From: Fredinandcohnia onubensis
GTDB taxonomy: Bacteria > Bacillota > Bacilli > Bacillales > Bacillaceae_L
Assembly (NCBI RefSeq): GCF_002734215.1
Contig: NZ_NSEB01000015.1
Span: forward strand, 1-64,000
Direction of reading: 5' to 3'
DNA: 64,000 nucleotides
Position 1 is the stretch's first letter. Every line of letters begins with the position of its first letter. A model generated the notes under the pieces. That model was given only the letters and a program-made list of their open reading frames with translations. It searched no databases and was not told where the DNA came from. Below, in pieces: positions 25,046-33,681 of this stretch. The position numbers were made by a program, and so were the translations under genes.

Positions 25046-25252
25046 ATGCACTGGAAAAAATATGCGATACTTTTACCACCATTTGTTCTTATAGGTCTTC
25101 TTTTATTGTTTTACCTACCAACAGGTCAAAAACATTATGCAATATTAATCGCCTTAGTGTTCTGGACATTTTATTATTCTTGGGTTTACATCGATAAGAA
25201 AAGAAGAAAAGATGGTATTGAAAGACCTTCAGTTAAAGGCATCAAAAAATAA
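25046..25252 (+). CDS. Two-span membrane protein (68 aa)
   Basis: Begins MHWKKYAILLPPFVLIGLLL; second helix HYAILIALVFWTFYYSWVYI; basic C-terminus. GAAGGAGTGAG before ATG. Lies between repeats 14 and 15. Confidence 0.6.
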   Translation: MHWKKYAILLPPFVLIGLLLLFYLPTGQKHYAILIALVFWTFYYSWVYIDKKRRKDGIERPSVKGIKK

Positions 25253-25257
25253 GATCT

Positions 25258-25292
25258 GTCTTGAATTAACGAAGCAGTTTAGTTTAATAAGA
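25258..25292 (+). repeat. Array repeat 15 (palindrome module only)
   Basis: TTGAATTAACGAAGCAGTTT followed by AGTTTAATAAG. Confidence 0.7.
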
Positions 25293-25321
25293 AGGATATG
25301 TTTTTAAAGTGCACAATATAT

Positions 25322-25360
25322 TAGAGAGCCTGATTTTCTAATTAGGCTCTCTAAATTTTT
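25322..25360 (+). terminator. Terminator
   Basis: AGAGAGCCT and AGGCTCTCT stem then AAATTTTTT; it separates repeat 15 from the next small ORF. Confidence 0.8.
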
Positions 25361-25391
25361 TCGTTCAGGAACAAATAATGGGGGTATAAAA

Positions 25392-25568
25392 GTGAAATTC
25401 GATAATCAGACCTTAGAGTTGATAAAAGTGCTCTCTCTTGTTGTTATAGCAATAAGTACATCTATTATTGCTTTATGGGTTAGTCAGATCCCTAGCTTAT
25501 TGGGAGGCATTAGCGAGAATCTTAGTGGAATTTCAACGAGTTTATTTGATTATTTTAATAAAGAATAG
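25392..25568 (+). CDS. Single-span small membrane protein (58 aa)
   Basis: GTG start behind GGGGGT. Begins MKFDNQTLELIKVLSLVVIA; one helix and a polar serine-rich tail ENLSGISTSLFDYFNKE. No family recognised. Confidence 0.5.
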   Translation: MKFDNQTLELIKVLSLVVIAISTSIIALWVSQIPSLLGGISENLSGISTSLFDYFNKE

Positions 25569-25608
25569 TTGAGTTGCTTACTGGATTAGTAAATTAAAAT
25601 AAAATAGT

Positions 25609-25701
25609 TTATTAAAGTATCGGGTACTATCCTACGAGAAGGAGAAGTGCCTATTTTAGTAGAAGTTATTACACTAACGATGCAGTTTAGTTGGACAAGG
25701 A
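25609..25701 (+). repeat. Array repeat 16 (both modules, diverged stem)
   Basis: AGTATCGGGTACTATCCT, hairpin GTACTATCCT/AGGAGAAGTGCC (partial), TTTTAGTAGAAG, then CACTAACGATGCAGTTTAG. Confidence 0.8.
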
Positions 25702-25786
25702 CAGGAAAATCATTTAAATTTTATTAGTGTCAATGTTTAAAATTATAATGAATTAATAGTCAAAAAACGTGAAGGAGTGAAGATAT

Positions 25787-26242
25787 GTGAATACATTCTT
25801 CAAGTTGATTGCAGGTTTGTTTTGCGTCTTTTTATTAACAGGATGTATTGGAGAAGAATATGATTTTTCTCCACCAACTGTTTCAGTGTTTACTCCAAAT
25901 GGTATTAACTCCCAAGAAGATTTAGCAGAAGCAAACATAGATTGGAATTATGATGAAAAGTACAATAAAGAAACGAAGGATATTCAATCATTCGCAAAAA
26001 AACAAGATGTAATATACTTTAATGCAGGAGAGTTAGTTGCTATAACCCTTGAAGATGGGGATTTTAATCCAAATAGAATAAGTGTTTCAGTTTGGCAAGA
26101 AGACAAAAAAATTGATTTAGAATATCAAAAAAACAGCCAAGACTTCTACTTACCAGAAGAAAAAGGTGAGTATATGATTGTGATTGACATAAATGCGGAT
26201 AGTGGAAATGCTCAATACGTTGGGAATGTCGTTATTCAATAA
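25787..26242 (+). CDS. Hypothetical lipoprotein
   Basis: 151 aa; signal peptide with lipobox LLTGC (cysteine near residue 19). The mature part is acidic and beta-rich with a C-terminal EYMIVIDINADSGNAQYVG, resembling small secreted immunoglobulin-like domains. GTG start with GAAGGAGTG. Not assignable to a family by eye. Confidence 0.72.
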   Translation: MNTFFKLIAGLFCVFLLTGCIGEEYDFSPPTVSVFTPNGINSQEDLAEANIDWNYDEKYNKETKDIQSFAKKQDVIYFNAGELVAITLEDGDFNPNRISVSVWQEDKKIDLEYQKNSQDFYLPEEKGEYMIVIDINADSGNAQYVGNVVIQ

Positions 26243-26284
26243 TTTGAAGGTTAGAAACGGCAATTACTTAGGCATCTTCTTTTT

Positions 26285-26340
26285 CTTCTTCAACTAACGG
26301 GTAGCGATTGTTCAATAGGAACAGTCGCTTTTTACTTACG
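26285..26340 (+). repeat. Array repeat 17 (terminator module only, variant stem)
   Basis: TTCAACTAACGGGTAGCGA then a GCGATTGTTC/GAACAGTCGC stem and TTTTT. The palindrome module is missing. Confidence 0.7.
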
Positions 26341-26398
26341 TGAGCGGCGGGGATGCTACGGGGTAGGATGTATTCACATTCTAGAGGTGATAATTTCC

Positions 26399-26578
26399 TT
26401 ATTTTCCGTGTAATAATTTTTCATATTCATTTAAAAGTTTGTTTAAAGCTTGGCTCAATGATAATACTTCTTCATCAAGAAAATCTAAATTCTTATTGTA
26501 AGCTGTTCGAACCATTTCTTCACGAAGTAGCTGGATTTTATTCCAAAGTTCTTTCTCTTTATCAAATTTCTCATTCAT
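26399..26578 (-). CDS. Spo0E-like aspartyl-phosphate phosphatase family peptide
   Basis: 59-aa helical-hairpin protein with the Spo0E-family layout: NKIQLLREEMVRTAYNKNLD, then EEVLSLSQALNKLLNEYEKL. Family members dephosphorylate Spo0A~P and delay sporulation. The signature SQxLD reads SQALN here, so the aspartate normally needed is an asparagine and activity is doubtful. ATG 26578 gives the usual family length; an in-frame ATG at 26611 lacks a ribosome-binding site. Minus strand within the array. Confidence 0.65.
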   Translation of the reverse strand: MNEKFDKEKELWNKIQLLREEMVRTAYNKNLDFLDEEVLSLSQALNKLLNEYEKLLHGK

Positions 26579-26699
26579 TTTTGCACCAACTATATTATAA
26601 ATTCTAAACATTATACATTGTGCCGTTAATGCATGGCTATTATGTATTAGAAAATATAATTGTTATAGGTTCTATACAATAAAATGATTGTGAACAGTT

Positions 26700-26795
26700 G
26701 TACTTAAACTATCGGGTGCGTTGATCTAAGAAGGATTAAACACCTTTTTTGTTGAATTCCTTATTGAACAAACGAAGCAGTTTAGTGAAGAAAAT
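26700..26795 (+). repeat. Array repeat 18 (both modules)
   Basis: AAACTATCGGGTGCGTTGAT, GTTGATC-TAAGAA-GGATTAAACACC, TTTTTTGTTGAATT, then AACAAACGAAGCAGTTTAG. Confidence 0.88.
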
Positions 26796-26838
26796 AAAAC
26801 TCCTATAAATAACACAAAATATATCAGAGGTGATTGCT

Positions 26839-27510
26839 ATAAAGTTAATTATTTCGACTATTATTTTGTGCATTATGTTGCCCACAATAGCCCGAGCAAC
26901 TGAACAAATTAAGATTACAGATGATGAATTTAATATTGATTTAACGGGTTATACATATGAATCCTTAGTGAGTCTTAACCAATTAGGAGATAAAATAACA
27001 CCACTAATGCAATTGTACCTATTGGTTATTCAATTAGAACAAGAATGGATCGATGAACCTCGTTTTTATACAAAAGGAAATAAAGGTTATGTTCACCTAT
27101 GGAAAAAAGATGGTACCAATGTTCTCTATCAAGTTGAAAAACGACCGTCTGGTATGTGGGAAATTGTTGATATAAAAAGAAAGAATATAGACAGAATACC
27201 TGTACCTAAAACACTCTTGAAAGAAGTTTTAATTGAACGGTTAATCGAACCAATTAGTAAAGCAGTTGAAGAGTATTACGAACCAAAACTTTGGTATCGA
27301 GGGTTTGAGAAAATTATTAATATCAAGAAAGATGAATCGGAGAATGTTTATTATGTGACAGTTCAAGTTCAAACCTTTGAAGGTGCTCATAACCCTCCAT
27401 ATGGTGAAGAAACTATTACCTTTCAGATAAAAGGGAATGAGATTAAAGTTTCTGATTACAGGCATAGAGACATTCCAGAAGAAAAGTGGACTAAGTTAAA
27501 ATTACGATAA
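26839..27510 (+). CDS. Secreted DUF3888-like protein, possible ATA start
   Basis: 223-codon product with a signal peptide KLIISTIILCIMLPTIARA and a mature region typical of small secreted Bacillus proteins (DUF3888-like: LLKEVLIERLIEPISKAVEEYY, VYYVTVQVQTFEGAHNPPYGEE). GTG 26830 would lie inside the AGAGGTG ribosome-binding site; the codon at normal spacing is ATA 26839, followed by AAG as in the glycerate kinase gene. I use ATA, with GTG 26830 as the alternative. Confidence 0.65.
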   Translation: MKLIISTIILCIMLPTIARATEQIKITDDEFNIDLTGYTYESLVSLNQLGDKITPLMQLYLLVIQLEQEWIDEPRFYTKGNKGYVHLWKKDGTNVLYQVEKRPSGMWEIVDIKRKNIDRIPVPKTLLKEVLIERLIEPISKAVEEYYEPKLWYRGFEKIINIKKDESENVYYVTVQVQTFEGAHNPPYGEETITFQIKGNEIKVSDYRHRDIPEEKWTKLKLR

Positions 27511-27513
27511 ATC

Positions 27514-27548
27514 CTTGTTCAACTAAAGGGTGCGTTAGTCAAACAAGC
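27514..27548 (+). repeat. Array repeat 19 (left arm only), end of the array
   Basis: TTGTTCAACTAAAGGGTGCG then unrelated sequence; last recognisable copy. Confidence 0.65.
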
Positions 27549-27557
27549 CATTTTATA

Positions 27558-27593
27558 AAATGGAACTTCCTAATTTGTGGAGGTTCCATTTTT
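27558..27593 (+). terminator. Terminator closing the array
   Basis: AAATGGAAC pairs with GTTCCATTT, with CTTCC/GGAGG inner pairing, then TTTA. Confidence 0.75.
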
Positions 27594-27614
27594 ATAATTA
27601 ATATCAACATTAAA

Positions 27615-27780
27615 CTTTAAAAGAACCTAAAATTAAGTATCAATTGATAATTATATCCGTTACCATTATCAAGAAAGTAAAGTAATTCATACCAGTTATT
27701 TGGTAGTGGTTCATAAGAATTATAAAAAGACGTTGAGTCTTCATGTTTCGAATATTTTCCTAAGACTATATTCCTGTCTT
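27615..27780 (-). pseudogene. Possible 3' gene remnant
   Basis: The otherwise gene-free 27594-27907 stretch has a minus-strand open frame without a start that reads HEDSTSFYNSYEPLPNNWYE, then LLYFLDNGNG, and stops. It looks like the end of a lost gene. Nothing else is visible apart from the region just before the next gene, which has a GGAGG-rich leader (GAGGGAGGGAT, 27849-27860). Confidence 0.25.
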
Positions 27781-27907
27781 ATTTTTGGGCTATTTATCGT
27801 CATATCCACATAATTTTAGATTTGTTACCCTTAAAATATACCAAAAAGAGGGAGGGATCTTAGTAACCGACATATAATAAAAACTTTAATAAAAAGGAGC
27901 GAATAAA

Positions 27908-30133
27908 ATGAGAACGTTTACAAAGTGGTTTGGAATTTTATTAGCTGTAGGTGTGTTAATTGTTTCTTCTCTACTCTATAGTTTGCCCGTTCATGCAGAA
28001 GTAGAAAAAAGATTTAAAGAACCTATAAATTTGGGGTCTACTATCCAAAGTATCGCAATCTATGATTCTACCTATGGCACTGAAAATGGACGAGATATGA
28101 TGTACACAACTGCCAGCGGAGACCCCGCAATTTTTCAGGTAATCGACCTTGAAAGTCAGGAAGTAGTTAGGACATATCCTTTAGAAGGAACTTCGGCAGT
28201 TTGGACACATATAACCGTGCCGAATGGCAACGTCTATATTGGTGGCAATGGGTATCTTTATGAATATTCCCCTGACACACAAGAAGTAAAAAATGTTGGG
28301 AGTATAGGAGAAACTGTCGTATACGGTTTATCTTATGATGAAAAAGGTCGGGTTTATTTTGGTTCGTACCCGAATGCAAAAGCCGGCAGATATGATCCAA
28401 ATACCGGAGAGATGAAGGACTATGGTTCTGTTGCTCCGGGACAGAGCTACTCGCGATCCACGGCATATCACAATGGTTACTTATATGTAGGTATCGGTGT
28501 TGACAATCGGATCGTGAAATTAAATGTGGAATCAGGTGAGTATGAATCAATAGAGGTACCAGATCATGTTGTACCTGGAAGCAGTGTTTGGCAATTAGAC
28601 GCAGCAGGAAAGTATATCATTGCGGGTGTTGGCGGTGGTAGTAATACACTTCTCTTTTATGATACAGAAACAGGCCAATGGAGTGACAAATACTATACAA
28701 ACAATAAAGGGTTACGCCTGATTCATGGCCTTCCAGGAAGCAATAAAGTCTACTTCTTGCAAGGTAGTAGATTAAAGGAGGTAGACCTGGATACCCTAGA
28801 AGCGGTTGATACAGGAGTCGTGTTTGGAACCTTTTTACGAAATACAACGTGGGTTGAAGTTGAAAATGATCCTGACTTACCTGGACAATCATTAGTTACC
28901 GTTCAATTTGGTGGCCAAGTCAGTTATTTTAATTTACAGACCAAAAAAGTAAAAACCATTCAATATCCAATTGTCGGTAATCCAATTCCTATACAAACGT
29001 TAGAGAAAGGTCCCGAGGGTAATTTATATTTAAGCGGTTATCCAGGAGGAAAGGGTGCAGTGTATAATCCCGAAACAAATGAGTACAAAAATTTCACCTT
29101 GGGGCAAGCAGAAGGTATGGTACCCCTTGGCAACAAAATGTATTTTGGGGTTTATCCAGGTGCTACCATTTTTGAAATGGATCCTACGAACCCAGCACTC
29201 TCTGCTAAACAAATTTATGATATTCCTAATCAGGACCGACCATTTATAATGTCTGCAGTCAACGATCAATTATATATTGGTACCATACCGGATTATGGCC
29301 ATTTGGGAGGTTCATTAACAGTACTTGATCCCACCGGTGCAAAAGATCCAGTCGTGTATGAAAATGTTGTCCATAATCAAGCTATTGCAGGGTTGGAAGA
29401 AGTAAATGGAAAGCTATATGGTTCGACGACCGTTGCTGGGGGATTAGGAATAGACCCAACTGAGCCTGCAGCTAAAATATTCGTATGGGATATAGAAAAA
29501 GGTGAAAAAATTACGGAGTTTGTTCCGGAAATACCAGGTGTTACAGTTAAACCGAAGCTGATTAGTGGAATGAGTCTGGGACCTGACGGATTATTATGGT
29601 CAGCAGCGGGTGGAACAATCTTTGCAATGGATCCGGAAAGCTTAGAAATTGTGAAGAGCAAAAGTGTCTATCCTGAAATTAAAGATTTTGGCAGATGGAG
29701 ACCAATTCATATCCGCTGGAGTGAGGACGGACTTATGTACACAACTCTTGCTGGCCAACTAACTGTCATTGACCCTGATTCATTGGAGCATGAAACACTT
29801 TCTGAAACTGAGTTAATGACCATTGGTGATGATGGAAATATTTATTATGCCGACAAAGCCAATCTAATGAAAATTGAAGTAGCAGAAACATTAGAATCTG
29901 CACTGAAATTCATTAAAAAGCATGCAAGTAAGGGAGAGATTACAAACTCATTAAGTATGCAATTGTCTAACTCGTTAACTTCATCCATTCATCATCGGGG
30001 CATGGGTAGACAAGAACAAGCTTTAAAACATTTACAAGATGCGATCAAGCAATTTGAGAATGCTAAAGAAACAGATATAGCCGAACATATATCTATTAAA
30101 TTGCAAAGAATCCTTGAATCAATCGAAATATAA
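27908..30133 (+). CDS. Secreted beta-propeller protein with FIMAH-like C-terminal domain
   Basis: 741-aa exported protein. Signal peptide to about VHAEVEK (residue 34). Then repeated beta-propeller blades of the type GLSYDEKGRVYFGSYPNAKAGRYDP and GPEGNLYLSGYPGGKGAVYNPE, many ending YDP/YNPET. The last 80 residues (ALKFIKKHASKGEITNSLSM, then QALKHLQDAIKQF) resemble the FIMAH helical domain found at the C-terminus of Bacillus secreted proteins. Propellers of this sort bind polysaccharides or act as lyases/lactonases; no catalytic set could be fixed. AAAAGGAGCG ahead of ATG. Confidence 0.78.
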   Translation: MRTFTKWFGILLAVGVLIVSSLLYSLPVHAEVEKRFKEPINLGSTIQSIAIYDSTYGTENGRDMMYTTASGDPAIFQVIDLESQEVVRTYPLEGTSAVWTHITVPNGNVYIGGNGYLYEYSPDTQEVKNVGSIGETVVYGLSYDEKGRVYFGSYPNAKAGRYDPNTGEMKDYGSVAPGQSYSRSTAYHNGYLYVGIGVDNRIVKLNVESGEYESIEVPDHVVPGSSVWQLDAAGKYIIAGVGGGSNTLLFYDTETGQWSDKYYTNNKGLRLIHGLPGSNKVYFLQGSRLKEVDLDTLEAVDTGVVFGTFLRNTTWVEVENDPDLPGQSLVTVQFGGQVSYFNLQTKKVKTIQYPIVGNPIPIQTLEKGPEGNLYLSGYPGGKGAVYNPETNEYKNFTLGQAEGMVPLGNKMYFGVYPGATIFEMDPTNPALSAKQIYDIPNQDRPFIMSAVNDQLYIGTIPDYGHLGGSLTVLDPTGAKDPVVYENVVHNQAIAGLEEVNGKLYGSTTVAGGLGIDPTEPAAKIFVWDIEKGEKITEFVPEIPGVTVKPKLISGMSLGPDGLLWSAAGGTIFAMDPESLEIVKSKSVYPEIKDFGRWRPIHIRWSEDGLMYTTLAGQLTVIDPDSLEHETLSETELMTIGDDGNIYYADKANLMKIEVAETLESALKFIKKHASKGEITNSLSMQLSNSLTSSIHHRGMGRQEQALKHLQDAIKQFENAKETDIAEHISIKLQRILESIEI

Positions 30134-30140
30134 AAAGCAG

Positions 30141-30192
30141 AACCATCCTAACTGCGATATGCCATAAGCATAACCGTTAGGATGGTTTTTTT
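30141..30192 (+). terminator. Terminator after propeller gene
   Basis: AACCATCCTAAC pairs with GTTAGGATGGTT, followed by TTTTTT. Confidence 0.9.
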
Positions 30193-30365
30193 ATTATATT
30201 GAACAATATGATAAACAATTAAAATTTGACAATGGAAGGCATGAAGATATTGGAGGAAAAATCCATTTACCTCCTTTTAAATAACTAGTTTATAATAAAT
30301 AGATATCCCTTTTTTGGATAAATAGGTTTTATTCTTTGGTAATAAGAAGATACAAGTAGGTGAGT

Positions 30366-31433
30366 ATGATCAATATCATTGAAGCAAGGGTGAGAGGGTT
30401 TATCGAGGATATTCAGCACCCGAAGCAGAAAAAGAAGATTAATATAAATGATTTAGAGCTTCAGCTACGGAGGCTCTTAGATGACTATTTTGATATGGAC
30501 GGGTATTCATTGTTCTATCAATCAATTGAAGCATTGCAAACTGAAGGGGTACTGACTCCAATTCTAAATAAACAACATAATGGAAGAACACCGTCACTTT
30601 CCTTATATTACTGGGTGAATATTAAGATACAGGAAGACAAATGGGATCGTCTCGAAATGATGAAATTAAGCGATATATTTGATTTTTCCTATTATGAGCA
30701 TCATCCCGAATGGCAAACGAAAGAGGAATGGATGCGAATCCAAAATGTATATACATTTTTAAAGTCTGTTCCAGAGCGGGAAGTGGTATCCGTTGAGGAA
30801 AGAAGCCTGGAACTCTTTGGGCATGAAAAGTTTTTACTAGACGCTGTTAGTTTTCCCGAGGGAAAAGGCTTTTTAGCGAGAATTGGAGTTACAGAAGACC
30901 AGCTGAAAATGGTGAATTACGGGGAGCCTTTTGTCTTTTGGATGAAGCAGGGGAAAGAAATACAGGATATTCGAAGGGTTCTCCTTGTTGAAAATCTATC
31001 ATTCTTTCATACATCCATTAAGCTATTGGAAGCTAATCTGCTAGATTATGAACCGGAATTAATTATTTATGGTGAAGGAACGAAAATTGAACGTAGTTTC
31101 TCCTATTTCTTTCGAATGTTTCCGTCAAAGCCGTATTTATTTTATTATGCAGGGGATTTAGATGCAGCAGGGTACGGGATCTTTATCAGGTTGATTGAAA
31201 AATATCCGGATTGCTCGATTCAGCCGGCCTTAAAAATTTACCGCAAAATGCTCGATTGTTTCGAACAAAGGAATGACCAAAAACAAGGGCAATCACAAAA
31301 CCTTAAATACCGTGATGCATTTTTTCAATGGTTTACTGAGGAGGAGCAAGCACTATTACTCCAATTATGGGAGGAAAATAAACGGATTCCACAGGAAGTA
31401 CTAACAAGCGAAACATGGAGGAGATGGATGTGA
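30366..31433 (+). CDS. jetD: Wadjet JetD: Toprim-domain nuclease subunit
   Basis: 355-aa DUF2220-type protein, the DNA-cleaving subunit of the Wadjet SMC defence complex. N-terminal winged-helix-like region; C-terminal Toprim fold with catalytic Glu209 (LLVENLSFFH) and the DxD pair Asp264/Asp266 (YYAGDLDAAGYG). GTG 30360 is an alternative start; the AGGTGAG here overlaps it. First gene of the four-gene unit; its stop overlaps the next start as GTGA. Confidence 0.88.
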   Translation: MINIIEARVRGFIEDIQHPKQKKKININDLELQLRRLLDDYFDMDGYSLFYQSIEALQTEGVLTPILNKQHNGRTPSLSLYYWVNIKIQEDKWDRLEMMKLSDIFDFSYYEHHPEWQTKEEWMRIQNVYTFLKSVPEREVVSVEERSLELFGHEKFLLDAVSFPEGKGFLARIGVTEDQLKMVNYGEPFVFWMKQGKEIQDIRRVLLVENLSFFHTSIKLLEANLLDYEPELIIYGEGTKIERSFSYFFRMFPSKPYLFYYAGDLDAAGYGIFIRLIEKYPDCSIQPALKIYRKMLDCFEQRNDQKQGQSQNLKYRDAFFQWFTEEEQALLLQLWEENKRIPQEVLTSETWRRWM

Positions 31434-32938
31434 ACGAGTCATGGGAAGGATTTGCTCAGAGAATGCAACGATTAAATCCACTGTTTGAGCTTGGAAGGGG
31501 AATGGATATAGGGGAGCTAAAACCTCATATCCAGACCATTCTTATGCAGGTACTCCTTACCATCTTTTACCGAGAATTAAATGATGATGACAATAGACGT
31601 AAATCTGATATTAAGTATATGGTGGAAGATACAATTAAGGAGATGAAGCTCTTAGCGGACGAAAAGCAAATCGATCGGATTACGAGCGGGCTTCTATATC
31701 AAGGAAAAGAAGAGTTTAGTAAACCATTTGAAGCACTTTATTACGATGAAATAAGAGGTTCATGGGAGACGCAAACTTTCCGATATGTCACAATGGATGA
31801 ACTCTATACGAATTTAGAGATAGGCAGCTCCATTGTTTATAAGCTCACAGAGATTGCTCAAGAAATGATCTTTATGAGCCGAGAAATGGCAGAGGAATTC
31901 TCGATTACCATTGAGCAGCTCTATAGTATGCAACTTATTAAAAATGGAAATTTCAGGAAGGCTACTCGAAACCTCGACCACCTCATTTCACGAGTGAACC
32001 GCTTAATGGCAAGGGAGTATTCTTTTCAAAAGGAAATGATTAACAATCCCAAGATTCTCTTAATTGAAGAGGAATGGCAAAGGGCTGACAACCGAGAAGA
32101 AATCGAAAACCAATTTGAAGAAGAAAAAAATCATTTCCGTACGATTACAAGTATGATTGAAAAAACGAAACGACGGAACGAGGAAGATGATTATATACAG
32201 AAGGAACTGATTCTTCTCCAAGAAAAAATTGGCCATACAAGGCAATTGCATGATCGGTTTGCAAAGCTCGTTATTCAAAATATTTCCTATGAGATGAAGC
32301 TGAAAGTAGAAAACCCTTCCTTGTTTTGGGAAAACAGCCTCGTTTCATTTCGAGAGCATTTTTATGAAAATTGGTTCATGAAGGAAGGCTTTAATCGCTT
32401 TGATGAAATTGAAAATGTTCTCTCTCCTTTATTTTCGCCGAAGAATGAGTTTATTTTGCCTCTTGATTGGATTTGGGGTGAACAAGAATTCGATGAAAAT
32501 CCTCAACCTGATGTAGTTGAAGAAGAGGCACCAAAAGAAACCATCACAACTCAGCGCGTGACGAACTGGGATTCTGTTATTAAGGCTTGGAGCTATGTTT
32601 TTCAATATTTACAAACACACCGTGAGTTTTCTCTAGCGGATCTAGCGGATTTACCATTAGAGGTGCAGGATTTGTGGTTAGAGGAATCTGAAACAATTGA
32701 TTTATGGATGATGTTTGATAAAAAGCCACTGAAAATTCAAGTCATCCATCGGAAAGAAGAGTCATTAGGTGATGAAAGGGAAATCCTTCTTTTTAAGTTA
32801 ATGAAGGAATATCCCCAATTTCAAATGTTTGAGGGTATGAAGATTTATACAATATTTGATCATCGAGCGGAACCCCTCCTTTGGCATCGTATGAAAATAA
32901 CCCCTTTTAAAATTTGTGTACAGGAGGAGAAGCGATGA
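31430..32938 (+). CDS. jetA: Wadjet JetA: kleisin-like subunit
   Basis: 502-aa protein matching the JetA family of type II-like Wadjet systems (opening ESWEGFAQRMQRLNPLFELG; long helical middle around residues 150-310; winged-helix C-terminus). It should bridge the heads of the JetC dimer. GTG 31430 is favoured because GGAGGA lies seven bases upstream; the ATG at 31415 would leave no such site. Overlaps jetB by four bases (ATGA). Confidence 0.82.
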   Translation: MNESWEGFAQRMQRLNPLFELGRGMDIGELKPHIQTILMQVLLTIFYRELNDDDNRRKSDIKYMVEDTIKEMKLLADEKQIDRITSGLLYQGKEEFSKPFEALYYDEIRGSWETQTFRYVTMDELYTNLEIGSSIVYKLTEIAQEMIFMSREMAEEFSITIEQLYSMQLIKNGNFRKATRNLDHLISRVNRLMAREYSFQKEMINNPKILLIEEEWQRADNREEIENQFEEEKNHFRTITSMIEKTKRRNEEDDYIQKELILLQEKIGHTRQLHDRFAKLVIQNISYEMKLKVENPSLFWENSLVSFREHFYENWFMKEGFNRFDEIENVLSPLFSPKNEFILPLDWIWGEQEFDENPQPDVVEEEAPKETITTQRVTNWDSVIKAWSYVFQYLQTHREFSLADLADLPLEVQDLWLEESETIDLWMMFDKKPLKIQVIHRKEESLGDEREILLFKLMKEYPQFQMFEGMKIYTIFDHRAEPLLWHRMKITPFKICVQEEKR

Positions 32939-33681
32939 ACACAGAAACAATCAAAAAAGCATCGACTGTTTATTTTACTCTCTTAAAAGATAAAGTAATT
33001 GACGAAAACAGCGAGCATTTTCAAACGTATTTTGATCCGGAAGTAAGGCAAACGGTCCTTTTATTGGCAGATGAATCAGGTACATATATTATTGAAGCAC
33101 CAAAGCGCATTCACTTGGTTGTCCAGCCTACCGGATCTGTCTTTGCTACTAATTTTACGCATATGAAAGATAAACATCGGCAAGTCGAAACGAAAAAACA
33201 CTTTCATCTTATGAGCATCATTATTATGTCCTTTTTAGCAAGCATCGACCGGAACCAAGCTGCTAAAGTTCGTACAAAGCGGGAAGGTATTAGCTATTAC
33301 GCATTAGAACGTCAAGTCAACGACCTTATGATGAATTGGGATAGCCTTCTGAAAGGGAACCCTCGTTTTGGTGAAGAAGAACGAATTGATATGAAGGAAG
33401 CTGTAACCACATGGAAGTACATGGAGGTTGACACAGACGATTATAGAATGAAGAAAGGCAATCGCCGTACGAGAATTGGTTTAATTGCGAGTAGTATGCG
33501 GTTATTAGAGACGGAAGGTTTGATTGTTATTCTAGACCGGGACGATGTTCCAAAGGTGATTCCAAAGAATGAGCTATTTGAGCGTATTGAATACCTATAT
33601 CACGATTATGACCGTTATGAAATGTTTAAAAAATTAATGACAACAGAGGAGGATGAGCATGCCGAAAATTCATCGAATTAG
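32935..33681 (+). CDS. jetB: Wadjet JetB: KITE-like subunit (DUF6063 type)
   Basis: 248-aa winged-helix protein, counterpart of MukE/ScpB in the Wadjet complex. Blocks: TIKKASTVYFTLLKDKVIDE, RQTVLLLADESGTYIIEAP and the helix-rich end. ATG 32935 follows AGGAGGAG. Its 3' end overlaps jetC by 23 bases. Confidence 0.8.
   Translation: MNTETIKKASTVYFTLLKDKVIDENSEHFQTYFDPEVRQTVLLLADESGTYIIEAPKRIHLVVQPTGSVFATNFTHMKDKHRQVETKKHFHLMSIIIMSFLASIDRNQAAKVRTKREGISYYALERQVNDLMMNWDSLLKGNPRFGEEERIDMKEAVTTWKYMEVDTDDYRMKKGNRRTRIGLIASSMRLLETEGLIVILDRDDVPKVIPKNELFERIEYLYHDYDRYEMFKKLMTTEEDEHAENSSN

Noticed and set aside
17951-27548. Classical integron
   Set aside because: No integrase gene, no attI and no clear L boxes are visible; only the gene-repeat layout and the outer boxes are similar, so it is reported as cassette-like.
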